A program made the position numbers and the translations under genes. Below, piece by piece: positions 44,288 to 53,864 of a stretch of DNA of 64,000 bases. Location: the NCBI RefSeq assembly GCF_008329715.1, contig NZ_VTSR01000002.1, positions 124,001 through 188,000 on the forward strand, given 5' to 3'. The notes beneath the pieces are model-generated. The model was given only the letters and a program-made list of their open reading frames with translations. It was not told where the DNA came from and did not search any database. The stretch comes from Gimesia chilikensis. Its GTDB lineage: Bacteria; Planctomycetota; Planctomycetia; Planctomycetales; Planctomycetaceae. Each line of letters starts with the position of its first letter. Position 1 is the first letter of the stretch.

Positions 44288-45451
44288 ATGACCAAACAAT
44301 CGGTAAATAAAAATGGATCGACCCAGGGCCCGTTTTGCGTCTGGTCCGGCATCGATTTTGTCAACTTCGTCAAACTGATGCGGTTGCGTCCTACTATTCG
44401 CTGGTCCGGTATTTACCGTTTGATTTCTTCAGGCGTTCTGAGTCTTTCCAATTCCTGTTTGAGCGGACTCGAAAGCCTGATTTACAGTCGCAAAGTCAAG
44501 CAGACAAAACTCGAATCACCAGTCTTCATCATCGGTCACTGGCGGAGTGGCACCACGCTGCTGCATAACCTGATGTCGATGGATCAGCAGTTTATCTATC
44601 CCAACATGGGAGCCATGCTGTTTCCTTCACACTTTCTGCTGACCGAACGCGTGCTGAAGCATGTCGTCAAGCATCTGATTCCCAAACAGCGGCCGATGGA
44701 CAATATGCCCGTCACCTGGGACCTGCCCCAGGAAGATGAGACATCGATCATGCTGCTGCACCTGATGTCCCCTTACCTGGCGATCGCGTTCAGTGATCAG
44801 CCCGAAGTCTACGATCGGTTTTATGAACTCGATCAATTGACTCCCAAGGAAGACAAAGTCTGGCGGGATACCTTCCGCTTCTTCATGCAGAAGCTCACCT
44901 ATCGCGCCGGTGGCAATAAGCGTGTGCTGTTGAAATCACCAACACACACGTTTCGTATCCGCTTCCTGCTGGATATGTTCCCCGATGCCCGGTTCGTCTA
45001 TATCCATCGCAACCCGTACAAGGTTTACAATTCGACATTGCACCTGCGGAAAACAATGTTTGGCGACAACGGCTTTGCCCCGCTCGACATGGAAAAACTT
45101 GAAGAGGATATGTCGAACATTTACGTCAATCACCTGCACGTTTACGAGCGGGATCGCCAGATTGTTCCGGAAGGACAGTTGCACGAAGTCAGCTTTGAAG
45201 ATCTCACTTCCGATCCCGTCAGTGAGCTGAAGAAGGTTTACGAGCATCTGAACCTGACCGGGTTTGAAGACCTGGAAAAGAACATGCAGCCGTATTTGAA
45301 GGATCAGAAATCCTACAAGAAAAACAAATACGAAATGGACGCTGCCCAGGAAAAGAAGATCTACGAACGCTGGCAGAAAGCCTTCGAGATGTTCGGCTAC
45401 GAACGGCTGCCTTCCGATGCCCTGATCAAGAAAGCCCGTGTCGCTTCCTGA
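44288..45451 (+). CDS. Sulfotransferase family protein
   Basis: PAPS-dependent sulfotransferase-like protein of 387 residues. The 5'-phosphosulfate-binding loop is PVFIIGHWRSGTTLLHNLMS, and RFVYIHRNPYKVYNSTLHL is the 3'-phosphate-binding segment with the conserved Arg and Ser. VLLKSPTHTFRIRFLLDMFP is typical of the bacterial Sulfotransfer_3 group. It would add sulfate to a sugar or lipid acceptor, unknown here. It shares a window with two sulfatases, but they are more than 33 kb away. The stop abuts the stop of the next gene with no gap. Confidence 0.9.
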   Translation: MTKQSVNKNGSTQGPFCVWSGIDFVNFVKLMRLRPTIRWSGIYRLISSGVLSLSNSCLSGLESLIYSRKVKQTKLESPVFIIGHWRSGTTLLHNLMSMDQQFIYPNMGAMLFPSHFLLTERVLKHVVKHLIPKQRPMDNMPVTWDLPQEDETSIMLLHLMSPYLAIAFSDQPEVYDRFYELDQLTPKEDKVWRDTFRFFMQKLTYRAGGNKRVLLKSPTHTFRIRFLLDMFPDARFVYIHRNPYKVYNSTLHLRKTMFGDNGFAPLDMEKLEEDMSNIYVNHLHVYERDRQIVPEGQLHEVSFEDLTSDPVSELKKVYEHLNLTGFEDLEKNMQPYLKDQKSYKKNKYEMDAAQEKKIYERWQKAFEMFGYERLPSDALIKKARVAS

Positions 45452-45979
45452 TCACGCGTCTGACTGATCGTTGTTCTCTTTCTCAGACGACTCTGATTTG
45501 CGGTGCTGTTTCTGTCTGAGTTCTGTCAGCTGCTTTTCCAGGATCCGCTGCTGGTCCTGAATCCGCGAGATCAACGCCGTCGAGCGTACGCGCGACGCAC
45601 TCATGTCAGCAATCGCGCTCAGGATCACCCAGAACGCGATCAGCAGGATACCGCCCCAGTAGACCGCGAACAGCCCCGGGTAGGTCTTCCAGGGCATATA
45701 CGGAGCGTCGCCGATGACGATCAGGAAACCAATCAGGATCAGCAGTCCCGAGGTTTGCATCCGCCTGCGATATTGTTTGGAGAAGAACTGGTAGTCATCA
45801 TCGCTCAGTTCATCGTCATGCTGACGATGAAACCAGGAAGTGCGATGTAACTGAATCAATCCTGCTCCGAATAAAACCAGGAGTGTGCCGACAATAATGC
45901 CGGGAATTGTATCTGCCACAATGGGTACATCCTTGAGTGTTGATGGGGGAACCCCCTTGATCTGTTGAAATGTCGCCAT
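45452..45979 (-). CDS. Small membrane protein of unknown function
   Basis: Protein of 175 residues with about three membrane segments: GIIVGTLLVLFGAGLIQL, SGLLILIGFLIVIGDAPYM and LFAVYWGGILLIAFWVILSAI. The C-terminal 50 residues are a charged coiled coil (LISRIQDQQRILEKQLTELRQK). No family recognised. Its last base is adjacent to the sulfotransferase stop, a tail-to-tail junction with no spacer. Function unknown. Confidence 0.78.
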   Translation of the reverse strand: MATFQQIKGVPPSTLKDVPIVADTIPGIIVGTLLVLFGAGLIQLHRTSWFHRQHDDELSDDDYQFFSKQYRRRMQTSGLLILIGFLIVIGDAPYMPWKTYPGLFAVYWGGILLIAFWVILSAIADMSASRVRSTALISRIQDQQRILEKQLTELRQKQHRKSESSEKENNDQSDA

Positions 45980-46221
45980 TCCAATCTTCCCGTCTGCTCA
46001 GTTTCAAGTCTAACAAATTCGGTTTCAGATGAAACGCGTCCAGCGAAAATTTATTGTGCAGACCGGCTGAGGGAGGAAACATGGAGAAAACGGCGAAGCA
46101 GACATTTTGTCCGGATTGCAAACGGGCTGACTGGGATGCAGGGATATGTTGTTTTTCGGCAACATTTCCCTGCGCTTCGGGGAATCGTAGCTGATGCGGA
46201 CAGCGATCCTTCCGAGTGATT

Positions 46222-47262
46222 TCAATGGTCGTCGGTTGCTGCAGCGGAAATGACTTTTGGTAGTGAACGAAAGAGGATCGTGAAATAAACGCCGACCAGT
46301 GTGATCCCGGGAATCCACCACCAGAGAGTGACGGCCAGCTTTTCGGGAGACGGCGACGTGTTATAAATCGTCAGATGATGCTCCGGATTCAATCCCGGTA
46401 ACAGGTTCGGGTAGAGCGCAGCGGTGCCACCAAAAATGAACAGGTAGATAAATCCGACCGAACTCAGGAACGCGAACATCGGGCGATTCAGTCTGCGGAG
46501 CAACAGCGTGCCTCCCAGTGCCAGGCATGCCAGGATAGGCAGAATCCAGATCCACGGATGATCAGAGAAACTCGCCTGAGCGTGTGGCTGGACCAGGTAA
46601 CAGGCGGTGAACATGATTAGCGTGAGGAGCACTGAGCCTCCCCATAACCAGTTAGCACTGGTTTGCGCTCTTTGATGAATAGCGCCGTCTGTTTTTGCAA
46701 TCAGCCAGAGAGCACCATGATGCAGCAGGATCACTGCAGAGGTGATGCCTCCCAGAATTGTGAACCAGTCCAGAATGCCTGTCTGCTTGCCGATTCGGAA
46801 ATTGGTCCACAACGGTTCGAAGAAGTCACCTTCTGCATTGAGGGGGACACCGCGAAAGACATTCGCCATCGCCGCTCCGAGAATAATGACCAGCAGTCCG
46901 CTGGAGACAAACAGCATCATATTCCAGAAATGGATCCACAGGGAATCTTCGAGAAAGTGCGGCAGCTCAATACTGATGGCCCGGAAGATCAACAGCCAGA
47001 CGACCATCGTCAGGGGGAGATAGAAGCCGCTGAACATCGCACTCATAAAGCCCGGAAAGGCCATCATCATGGTGCCACCCGCGGCGATCAGCCAGACTTC
47101 GTTTCCATCCCACAGCGGGGCGATGGACTGCATAATCTGTTTCTGTTCTGACCGGTTTTTGGCCAGGATCAGATGCAGAACGCCGATTCCCAGGTCGAAG
47201 CCATCCAGCACGACATAGGTGGCAATCATAAAGACCAGTAATATTAACCAGAGTGTTTCCAT
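46222..47262 (-). CDS. cydB: Cytochrome bd oxidase subunit II
   Basis: Integral membrane subunit of the bd-type quinol oxidase, 346 residues with about eight helices. The N-terminal signature TYVVLDGFDLGIGVLHLIL and WDGNEVWLIAAGGTMMMAFP are diagnostic. It follows cydA by five bases, with its ribosome site (GAGGG) inside the cydA end, so the two are co-translated. The complex reduces oxygen to water at low oxygen tension. The 242 bases between this gene and the next downstream gene show nothing recognisable; no cydX-like frame was identified. Confidence 0.96.
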   Translation of the reverse strand: METLWLILLVFMIATYVVLDGFDLGIGVLHLILAKNRSEQKQIMQSIAPLWDGNEVWLIAAGGTMMMAFPGFMSAMFSGFYLPLTMVVWLLIFRAISIELPHFLEDSLWIHFWNMMLFVSSGLLVIILGAAMANVFRGVPLNAEGDFFEPLWTNFRIGKQTGILDWFTILGGITSAVILLHHGALWLIAKTDGAIHQRAQTSANWLWGGSVLLTLIMFTACYLVQPHAQASFSDHPWIWILPILACLALGGTLLLRRLNRPMFAFLSSVGFIYLFIFGGTAALYPNLLPGLNPEHHLTIYNTSPSPEKLAVTLWWWIPGITLVGVYFTILFRSLPKVISAAATDDH

Positions 47263-47267
47263 CTCGC

Positions 47268-48626
47268 TTAAGTACCCTCTCCAGTAGCGATTTCAGCGTC
47301 AACTTGTGGCAGTCTGTCCGGTCCGTGGGCAATCAGGCGGGTGGCCAGGAAGAAATACAAAACGGACAACAGCAGGTAAAGTCCCAGAAAGCCCAGCAGG
47401 GTAAACATTACGTTCCCTTCCGAAATATTCCGGGAGGCACCGTCTGCGGTTTTCATTAATCCATAAATCAACCAGGGCTGCCGACCGATCTCAGCAGTAA
47501 ACCAGCCTGCCGTATTTGCGATGAAGGGAAAGGGCAATGAAAGCATCAGCAGCCAGAGCAGCCAGCGTGTGGTGTGTAATCGCTGTTTGAGAGTGAAGAC
47601 CATACTCAGCCCCATCAGTGCGATGAAGATCGTGCCTAAACCGGCCATAATGTGATACGAGAAGTAAAGCAGTTCAATATTGTCCGGCCAGAGATCGCGA
47701 TCGTAGGCCGTCAATCCCTTCACTTCCGCATTCCAGCTGGCATAGGTCAAAAAGGAAAGCACGTTGGGGATAATGATCGGGTTATCGATCTTAAGTTCAT
47801 CCAGGTTGGGTTGGCCGATCAAAACCATGCCGGCACCATCTTCGGTATGAAAGTGGCCTTCCATGGCTGCGAACTTGACGGGCTGATGCTTCAGCACCTG
47901 TTTCGCTTCCCAGTCCCCCGTAGGCATGACGGCGATCAGGCTGGCTGTAAAACCGACGATCACCGCGACCTTGAGATACTTCCTCGAGATTTCCACATGC
48001 TCTCGTTTCAGAAGATGGTAGGCAGCGATCGAAGACATGGTAAAGCTCCCGGTGATCACGGCGCCGGTCATTGTGTGCAGATATTGCTTGAGTGCCCAGG
48101 GATTGCTCAATAAAGCCCAGATGCTGGTGAGGTGGTAGACGCCGTTCTCATCGATGCGATAGCCTACCGGATGTTGCAGAAACGCGTTGGTACAGATAAT
48201 GAAGTAGCCACTCAGCCAGGTGCCTAGCAGTAAGAGAAACGAAACACCCCAGTGCAGTTTCTTACTGAGTTTCTTCTCCCCAAAGATCAACAGGTACAGA
48301 AACGCCGATTCCAGAAAGAAGGCGAAGATGCCTTCCATCGCCAGGGTCTGGCCCAGGATCGATCCGGTGGACTTCACCAGTTGTGACCAGTTCGTCCCGA
48401 ACTGGAATTCAAGTGGAATCCCGGTGACGACCCCCATGACAAAGGTCAGCCCGAATATTTTCAGCCAGAAGCGAGCGGCGACATCGGCCCAGGCGTGGCC
48501 GCGGAGCCCCAGTGTCTTGAGAATAAAAATCAGCAGTGCCAGGCCCATTGTCAGTTGGGGGAACAGATAATGAAACGAGGCGGTAAAAGCAAACTGCACG
48601 CGATGTAACAGGAGTGAATCCAGCAT
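47268..48626 (-). CDS. cydA: Cytochrome bd oxidase subunit I
   Basis: Haem-bearing subunit of cytochrome bd, 452 residues. H19 in FTASFHYLFPQL is the high-spin haem ligand position; YHLL in SSIAAYHLLKREH is near the second ligand; WFTAEIGRQPWLIYG is the quinol-site GRQPW motif. The length indicates a short Q-loop. AGAGGA lies directly against the ATG, closer than usual for a ribosome site. Transcribed with cydB. Confidence 0.96.
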   Translation of the reverse strand: MLDSLLLHRVQFAFTASFHYLFPQLTMGLALLIFILKTLGLRGHAWADVAARFWLKIFGLTFVMGVVTGIPLEFQFGTNWSQLVKSTGSILGQTLAMEGIFAFFLESAFLYLLIFGEKKLSKKLHWGVSFLLLLGTWLSGYFIICTNAFLQHPVGYRIDENGVYHLTSIWALLSNPWALKQYLHTMTGAVITGSFTMSSIAAYHLLKREHVEISRKYLKVAVIVGFTASLIAVMPTGDWEAKQVLKHQPVKFAAMEGHFHTEDGAGMVLIGQPNLDELKIDNPIIIPNVLSFLTYASWNAEVKGLTAYDRDLWPDNIELLYFSYHIMAGLGTIFIALMGLSMVFTLKQRLHTTRWLLWLLMLSLPFPFIANTAGWFTAEIGRQPWLIYGLMKTADGASRNISEGNVMFTLLGFLGLYLLLSVLYFFLATRLIAHGPDRLPQVDAEIATGEGT

Positions 48627-48687
48627 TCCTCTGATATCCAGACGCTGTGATCAGGGACTGGCTTTCGCCACGCGCCCTGGTTCAAGT

Positions 48688-49647
48688 TTAGTTTTTAACT
48701 TCGGGAATATTCTGTAACCAGTAAATCATGACTTTGCCCACTTTTTCCAGGCTCGCACCCGAGCAGGCACGGGGAACATCCCGTGTGGTATGCCAGGCCG
48801 GGTAATCGAAGTCGATGATGTCGCAGGTCGGAATCCCCGCGATTTCATTCAAGGGTAAATGATCGTCGCGGATTTCAAATTTTGCCTGGGGGATGAACTG
48901 TCTGACTCCCACTTTTTGTGCTGCCAGCCAGATGCTGCGCGTCAGCTGTGGAGCATACTTGATACTGTTCTTTTCCATGTAGATCGCGAGATTCTTATCG
49001 GCAATCATGTCGAACAGCACGCCGTATACGTATTCGTAGTCGCGCGGTTCCGATTTATATTGGTTTGCGAAATACTTGGAACCCAGAAAATAGGGATCGT
49101 TCTGTCGGTAGACCAGCTCTTCGCCATCAAAGAATACGAAATCGACTCCGTAGCCGTGGCTGATTTTGAGCTCGGACATCAGGTTGCCGAGTTCCATCAG
49201 AAAAGCGACACCGCTCGCCCCATCGTTCGCACCGATGAACAGACCCTGCGGGTTGTAGCGGTCGCGATCGGGAAAGGGACGTGTGTCGTAATGACAGGCC
49301 AGCAGGATGCGTTGTTTGGCATCCGGATTCCAGCTGACGATCATGTTGTTCATCCGCACGGGAGTGCCCCGGATGGGATGTGGCGCATCGAAGGACTGAA
49401 ACTTAACCTGGGCCTTCAACTCGCGAAAATGTTCAGCGATCAGTTTCTGCTGTTCCGCCATGCCGGTCGAACCGCTGACGCGTGATTTCAAACGGCAGAT
49501 TTTTGTGAGGTAGCCGAAGGAACGGGCGGCATTGAATTCAGGCTCGGCGGCACAAGCGTTGTTTACCAGACAGACGTAGATGACTGCCCCGATCATCAAC
49601 GGGAATGAGAGTAAGAGAACGCGTCTGCCTGCCTGGGTAAATTGCAT
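48688..49647 (-). CDS. M28-family exported peptidase / glutaminyl cyclase-like
   Basis: Exported zinc aminopeptidase-fold protein of 319 residues with a signal peptide (VLLLSFPLMIGAVIYVCLVNNACA). Zinc motifs are ILLACHYDTRPF (His, Asp), IGANDGASGVAFLMEL (Asp), VFFDGEELVY (Glu pair) and FDYPAWHTTRDVP (His). The NPQGLFIGANDGASG and FDGEE arrangement is that of glutaminyl-peptide cyclotransferases within M28, so N-terminal pyroglutamate formation is more likely than peptide cleavage, though not certain. Confidence 0.87.
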   Translation of the reverse strand: MQFTQAGRRVLLLSFPLMIGAVIYVCLVNNACAAEPEFNAARSFGYLTKICRLKSRVSGSTGMAEQQKLIAEHFRELKAQVKFQSFDAPHPIRGTPVRMNNMIVSWNPDAKQRILLACHYDTRPFPDRDRYNPQGLFIGANDGASGVAFLMELGNLMSELKISHGYGVDFVFFDGEELVYRQNDPYFLGSKYFANQYKSEPRDYEYVYGVLFDMIADKNLAIYMEKNSIKYAPQLTRSIWLAAQKVGVRQFIPQAKFEIRDDHLPLNEIAGIPTCDIIDFDYPAWHTTRDVPRACSGASLEKVGKVMIYWLQNIPEVKN

Positions 49648-49704
49648 TTCCTGCCTGCTATCTGAAAAATCCGTTCAAAAATGGTCATCCCGCGAAGGTA
49701 GATT

Positions 49705-50511
49705 CTACATCAATAATAACCGGATCGACATACAAACTATAGCCACATACAGCACCGTACGTATGAATGACTCTCCTTTACTCACGGCCAGGTGTGAGCC
49801 GATCCAGCCTCCAATGGACATCCCTACTGTCAGGTACAATCCGGTTGCCCAGTATATTTTACCCTGCCAGGCAAAAATGCCGATGGCGGCAATCGTGTAA
49901 ATCGCGACGATGAAGACCTTGTGCATGTTCGTACGGACCAGATCGATCTTCATCAGGTTGTTCATGATCGCAATCAGGATAAACCCGATCCCCGCTTGAA
50001 TGAAACCGCCATAAAAGCCAGCCAATACCATCAACAGGTGTCCCGCCACCGAATGGCCTGCGGATTCTGCCGGCTCTGTTGCTTCCGTATTCACTTCTGC
50101 TGATCCGGTTGCCAGTTCCTCAGTGACATTCTGTGGGGGCTTTTTCTTTTTGCGTTGCCCCAGAATCATCGAGACCAGCACGCCCAGCATCACGGTTGCC
50201 AGGATGCGGTTAAACCAGACACCAGTGATTTTGGTTCCCAGGAACGCTCCCAGAAAAGTACCGGGCAACGCACACAACGCCAGAGAAAAACTGAGCCTGA
50301 AGTCGGAAAATCCCTTCTGCCTGAAACCGGCAATCGCTGTGAGGTTCTGTCCCAGGATCGCCACGCGGGCCGTTCCATTTGTGACAGCTCCCGGAATTCC
50401 CAGAAAGATCATCGTTGGCATCACAATCAGAGAGCCACCGCCGGCCAGAACATTCAGCATACCTGCAATCACACCGACGCCAGCCAGTAATAAATTCTGC
50501 CACCAGTCCAA
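49705..50511 (-). CDS. TauE/SafE family transporter
   Basis: Inner-membrane protein of 268 residues with about seven to eight helices. It starts at TTG. LLLAGVGVIAGMLNVLAGGGSLIVMPTMIFLG is the first TauE repeat, and HLLMVLAGFYGGFIQAGIGFILIAIMNNLM the second, each with the family's Gly-rich turn. Members export sulfite, sulfonates or other organic anions. Sulfite export is attractive beside sulfatase genes, but no sulfur gene is adjacent, so the substrate is open. Confidence 0.92.
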   Translation of the reverse strand: MDWWQNLLLAGVGVIAGMLNVLAGGGSLIVMPTMIFLGIPGAVTNGTARVAILGQNLTAIAGFRQKGFSDFRLSFSLALCALPGTFLGAFLGTKITGVWFNRILATVMLGVLVSMILGQRKKKKPPQNVTEELATGSAEVNTEATEPAESAGHSVAGHLLMVLAGFYGGFIQAGIGFILIAIMNNLMKIDLVRTNMHKVFIVAIYTIAAIGIFAWQGKIYWATGLYLTVGMSIGGWIGSHLAVSKGESFIRTVLYVAIVCMSIRLLLM

Positions 50512-50636
50512 GGGATTGACTTTCTATTCTGTCTCGGGGAAAGAGTTACCGATGGTCGTCACCTGCATCGGGGGGTATAATGCATGCTATCGGCGTCTCA
50601 GTGTAAAAGTTTCCGCAGCAGAGTACCAAGTCAATC

Positions 50637-51281
50637 ATGGTGAATTTACGGCAAACCCCCGTAATCTTTTTTGAGGAAAAGTCGTTCTGGACCACCGTGT
50701 TCTGTTCGACACTTCTGATATTGAGCTCTGCCTGCCAGTCGTCGGAATCGACGGATCTCACTGAGGCTGCTTCCCCTGCCCAGGCATCCGATGAGTCGGT
50801 TACTCCCGTTCCGCTGGAAATCGGGGACTGGCGGCGTGTTGAAGAACTGATTCGAGAACACGCCGGCCAGATTGTTGTCGTCGATCTCTGGTCGACCTCC
50901 TGTCCCCCCTGCATACAGGAGTTCCCGGATTTCGTCGCTCTGCAGCAGCGGTTTCCTGAATCGGTGGTCTGCATCTCGTTCAATTGTGATTACTTTGGCG
51001 GGAAACGGCACCCGCCGGAATCATTCCGCCCTCAGGTGAAGCAGTTCCTGACAAAACAGCGGGCGCACTTTCCCAATATCCTGAGTAATGTTGCCGCTGA
51101 GGAATTCTTCCCTTCCATCGACCTGGCTTCGATGCCCGCGACCTATGTTTTTGATCGCCAGGGGAAAGTCGCTAAACGCTTTGACAATGATCATGGTTAC
51201 TATGGCAAAGGGGGCTATACCTATCAGAAGGATGTGATCCCCTTTCTGAAATCTCTGGTCGAACAGCAGCAGACTAAATAA
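50637..51281 (+). CDS. TlpA-type thioredoxin-fold lipoprotein
   Basis: Exported thiol-disulfide protein of 214 residues. A lipobox LSSAC (Cys33) ends the signal peptide. The thioredoxin fold starts near residue 60, with the redox motif CPPC (C89-C92) in LWSTSCPPCIQEFPDF. ASMPATYVFDRQGKVAKRF carries the cis-Pro region. It would work in the periplasm, reducing or transferring disulfides, for example in cytochrome c maturation. The gene overlaps the DUF1614 gene tail-to-tail by eight bases. Confidence 0.88.
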   Translation: MVNLRQTPVIFFEEKSFWTTVFCSTLLILSSACQSSESTDLTEAASPAQASDESVTPVPLEIGDWRRVEELIREHAGQIVVVDLWSTSCPPCIQEFPDFVALQQRFPESVVCISFNCDYFGGKRHPPESFRPQVKQFLTKQRAHFPNILSNVAAEEFFPSIDLASMPATYVFDRQGKVAKRFDNDHGYYGKGGYTYQKDVIPFLKSLVEQQQTK

Positions 51282-52026
51282 CCAGGGCCGCGATCAGACC
51301 GGAGAGGACAATCCCGTCCCAGGTTCCCGCGCCACCAATACTGATGGAGGGGGCTTCCAGTTTTTTAAAGTCATTCCAGTGCATCAGGTCAGCACCGATC
51401 AGGGGACCGGAGATTCCAATCACGAAAGCAACCGGGGCACGCAGTGCTTCGAAGTCGCGACCGACTTCACCCGCCATCGGGGCGAGGATTCCAAAGCCCA
51501 GAATTGTGGAGCAGACAGCCACCAGCGGAGGAATGAAAAACGGAATTACAATTCCCATACCGGGTACCAGCCGCGAGGTGCGGTTGCAGATCAGAATATT
51601 CAACGCCATACCGAAAATCATGGCCAGGGTGGGTGTCTGACCTCCTGCAAAAATGTATCGCGAGAGCCAGATCGCCAGCAGGACCGGAATGACACAGCCT
51701 CCCAGATTGACGGCCACGATTGCTTCCTGACGCAGTTTCTGCATCTGAGGCATGATCTGCACGCCTCCCAGGGGGCCAAAGTAGGGAACATTCACCTCTT
51801 TATCCAGCGGGAAGCGAGCGATGGGGAAGTTGATCAGGGAACCGAAGATCATGCCGAACAGGACCAGAACCGCAGCCGTGGGGCTCAAATGCAGGTTTCT
51901 CAGTGCGGTTTCTGCCAGATTCACGAACATCAGGGGCAGGATGCATCCCAGAAAGATCATCAGGCTGAACAGCATGCAGCCAGCGGCCTGGGCATTAGCG
52001 TAGGGATTCGGTTGCGGGCTCGACAC
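51274..52026 (-). CDS. DUF1614 membrane protein
   Basis: Polytopic membrane protein of 250 residues matching DUF1614: FGMIFGSLINFPIARFPLDKE and NVPYFGPLGGVQIMPQMQ are characteristic, followed by several Gly-rich helices. Function of the family is unknown. The start is an ATG at 52026. The last bases overlap the TlpA-type gene end on the other strand. aroC starts 226 bases away, divergently. Confidence 0.88.
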   Translation of the reverse strand: MSSPQPNPYANAQAAGCMLFSLMIFLGCILPLMFVNLAETALRNLHLSPTAAVLVLFGMIFGSLINFPIARFPLDKEVNVPYFGPLGGVQIMPQMQKLRQEAIVAVNLGGCVIPVLLAIWLSRYIFAGGQTPTLAMIFGMALNILICNRTSRLVPGMGIVIPFFIPPLVAVCSTILGFGILAPMAGEVGRDFEALRAPVAFVIGISGPLIGADLMHWNDFKKLEAPSISIGGAGTWDGIVLSGLIAALVI

Positions 52027-52252
52027 GGGTTACTCTTTCCAGTCTATCTCTGCGACAGAGCGGCTTTTAGATACATTTACACAGGAGACCGGCGCGCCGG
52101 GCCGACTCCCGCGACATTTTAGCGGCTGAAGTCGCAATTCTGCAGGTTTTCAGCGGGAATATTCCGAACAATTCCTACCTTCTCGGTGAATTCGACTACC
52201 AGATACATCTGGTGAGGATGATTTTCCCCGACGTCCCGCTACAATTCAAAGT

Positions 52253-53395
52253 ATGGCAGGAAATTCATTTGGACAAGCCTTTCGGATCACAACAGCTGGC
52301 GAAAGCCACGGTCCGGGCAATGTAGTTATTATTGATGGTGTTCCCCCGGGAATCCCGATCAGCGTGGAAGATCTGCTCGTCGACCTCAACCGGCGTAAAC
52401 CCGGGCAGAGCAAGATCGTCACTCAGCGGAAAGAAGCCGATCATCCGGAAATTCTGGCCGGCGTCTTCGAAGGTGTGACCACCGGCACGAGTCTTGCCAT
52501 CCTGATCCGGAACGAGGATCAGCGGAGCAAAGACTACAGCGATATCAAAGACAAGTATCGCCCGGGACACGCCGACTACACCTATGACGCCAAGTACGGT
52601 TTCCGCGATTATCGTGGCGGCGGGCGTTCCAGTGCCCGTGAGACCAATGTGCGCGTTGCCGCGGGTGTGGTCGCCAAGAAAATCCTGCAGGCCGCATTCG
52701 GCGGACAGATCGTCGGCTATGTTACCCAGGTAGGGCATCTCAAAGCTGAGATCGCCGACCCTACCGCAATCACCACAGAACAGGTCGAACAGTTTGCTGA
52801 TGGGACACCGAATCCCGTGCGTTGTCCGGACCACGGTCTGGCACAGGAGATGATCTCGTTCATTGATCAGATCCGCATGGATGGGGATTCAATAGGCGGA
52901 GTCGCGGAAGTCGTGGCTCTGAATGTTCCTCCGGGACTGGGTGAGCCGGTATTTGACAAACTCAAGGCAGACATCGCGAAAGCATTATTCAGCATCCCGG
53001 CCGTGCTGGGAGTCGAATACGGTTCCGGTTTTGGCTGTGCCACCATGCGGGGAAGCGAGAATAACGATCACTTCGTCGCGGAACAAAACGAGGGTACGCC
53101 GGTCATCAGCACCGATTCCAATCGGCATGGTGGTAGCCTGGGTGGCATTTCCACCGGACAGCCGCTGGTCTTCCGTGCTGCAGTGAAGCCGACCAGCAGT
53201 CTGCTGATTGAACAGCCCACCGTGACCCGCTCAGGGGAAGCGACGACGATCCGTACCAAGGGTCGTCACGATCCCTGTCTGCTGCCCCGGTTCGTCCCCA
53301 TCGCGGAAGCCATGCTGGCCATCACGCTGGCCGATCACTGGTTACGCTGGCGGGCGCAGTGCGAAGCGGCACCGGAGCGGCCCGACCACGTTTAA
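52253..53395 (+). CDS. aroC: Chorismate synthase
   Basis: Last enzyme of the shikimate pathway, 380 residues, converting EPSP to chorismate with reduced FMN. The three classic signatures are present: GESHGPGNVVIIDGVPPG near residue 18, RGGGRSSARETNVRVAAG near 124, and RHDPCLLPRFVPIAEAML near 340. No NAD(P)H-flavin reductase domain is attached, so it is monofunctional. yjbQ follows after 19 bases on the same strand. Confidence 0.97.
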   Translation: MAGNSFGQAFRITTAGESHGPGNVVIIDGVPPGIPISVEDLLVDLNRRKPGQSKIVTQRKEADHPEILAGVFEGVTTGTSLAILIRNEDQRSKDYSDIKDKYRPGHADYTYDAKYGFRDYRGGGRSSARETNVRVAAGVVAKKILQAAFGGQIVGYVTQVGHLKAEIADPTAITTEQVEQFADGTPNPVRCPDHGLAQEMISFIDQIRMDGDSIGGVAEVVALNVPPGLGEPVFDKLKADIAKALFSIPAVLGVEYGSGFGCATMRGSENNDHFVAEQNEGTPVISTDSNRHGGSLGGISTGQPLVFRAAVKPTSSLLIEQPTVTRSGEATTIRTKGRHDPCLLPRFVPIAEAMLAITLADHWLRWRAQCEAAPERPDHV

Positions 53396-53414
53396 CAGGA
53401 AGGAGCCTTATCTC

Positions 53415-53834
53415 ATGGCCTGGATACAGAAACAGATCCGACTTCCCGCGTTGCCGCGCGGTTTTCATATCGTCACTCGAGAAGTGCTCAGCGAAGTTCC
53501 TGAACTGTCCCAGATTGAAACCGGGTTGATGCATGTCTTCATCATGCATACCTCCGCCTCACTCTCGATTAATGAGAATGCGGATCCGGATGTCCCCGTC
53601 GATCTGGAAATGTCGTTCAACAAGATCGCCCCGGAAGCGTTTCCCTATATTCATACCTGCGAAGGTCCCGATGACATGCCGGCGCATGTGAAAGCATCAA
53701 TGATCGGAAATTCGTTGACGATCCCCATCAGCGGCGGGCGTCTCTGCCTGGGTACCTGGCAGGGGATTTATCTCTGTGAGCATCGTAACCACGGCGGCAG
53801 CCGACGACTGGTCGTCACGATTCAAGGCGAATAG
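53415..53834 (+). CDS. yjbQ: YjbQ / UPF0047 protein
   Basis: Protein of 139 residues of the YjbQ family, reported to have thiamine phosphate synthase-like activity; the cell role is unclear. FIMHTSASLSINENADPDV and GTWQGIYLCEHRNHGGSRR are the conserved signatures, with His and Glu residues forming the presumed site. AAGGAG lies upstream. Probably co-transcribed with aroC; the junction reflects no known shared pathway. Confidence 0.94.
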   Translation: MAWIQKQIRLPALPRGFHIVTREVLSEVPELSQIETGLMHVFIMHTSASLSINENADPDVPVDLEMSFNKIAPEAFPYIHTCEGPDDMPAHVKASMIGNSLTIPISGGRLCLGTWQGIYLCEHRNHGGSRRLVVTIQGE

Positions 53835-53853
53835 GCGCTGGTAACCAGCGCCT
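53833..53853. terminator. Hairpin between convergent yjbQ and PQQ-propeller genes
   Basis: AGGCGCTGG (53833-53841) and CCAGCGCCT (53845-53853) make a perfect nine-base stem with a TAA loop, beginning within the yjbQ stop codon. No T-tract follows, so it may act for both genes weakly or with Rho. Confidence 0.5.
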
Positions 53854-53864
53854 GTCACCACATC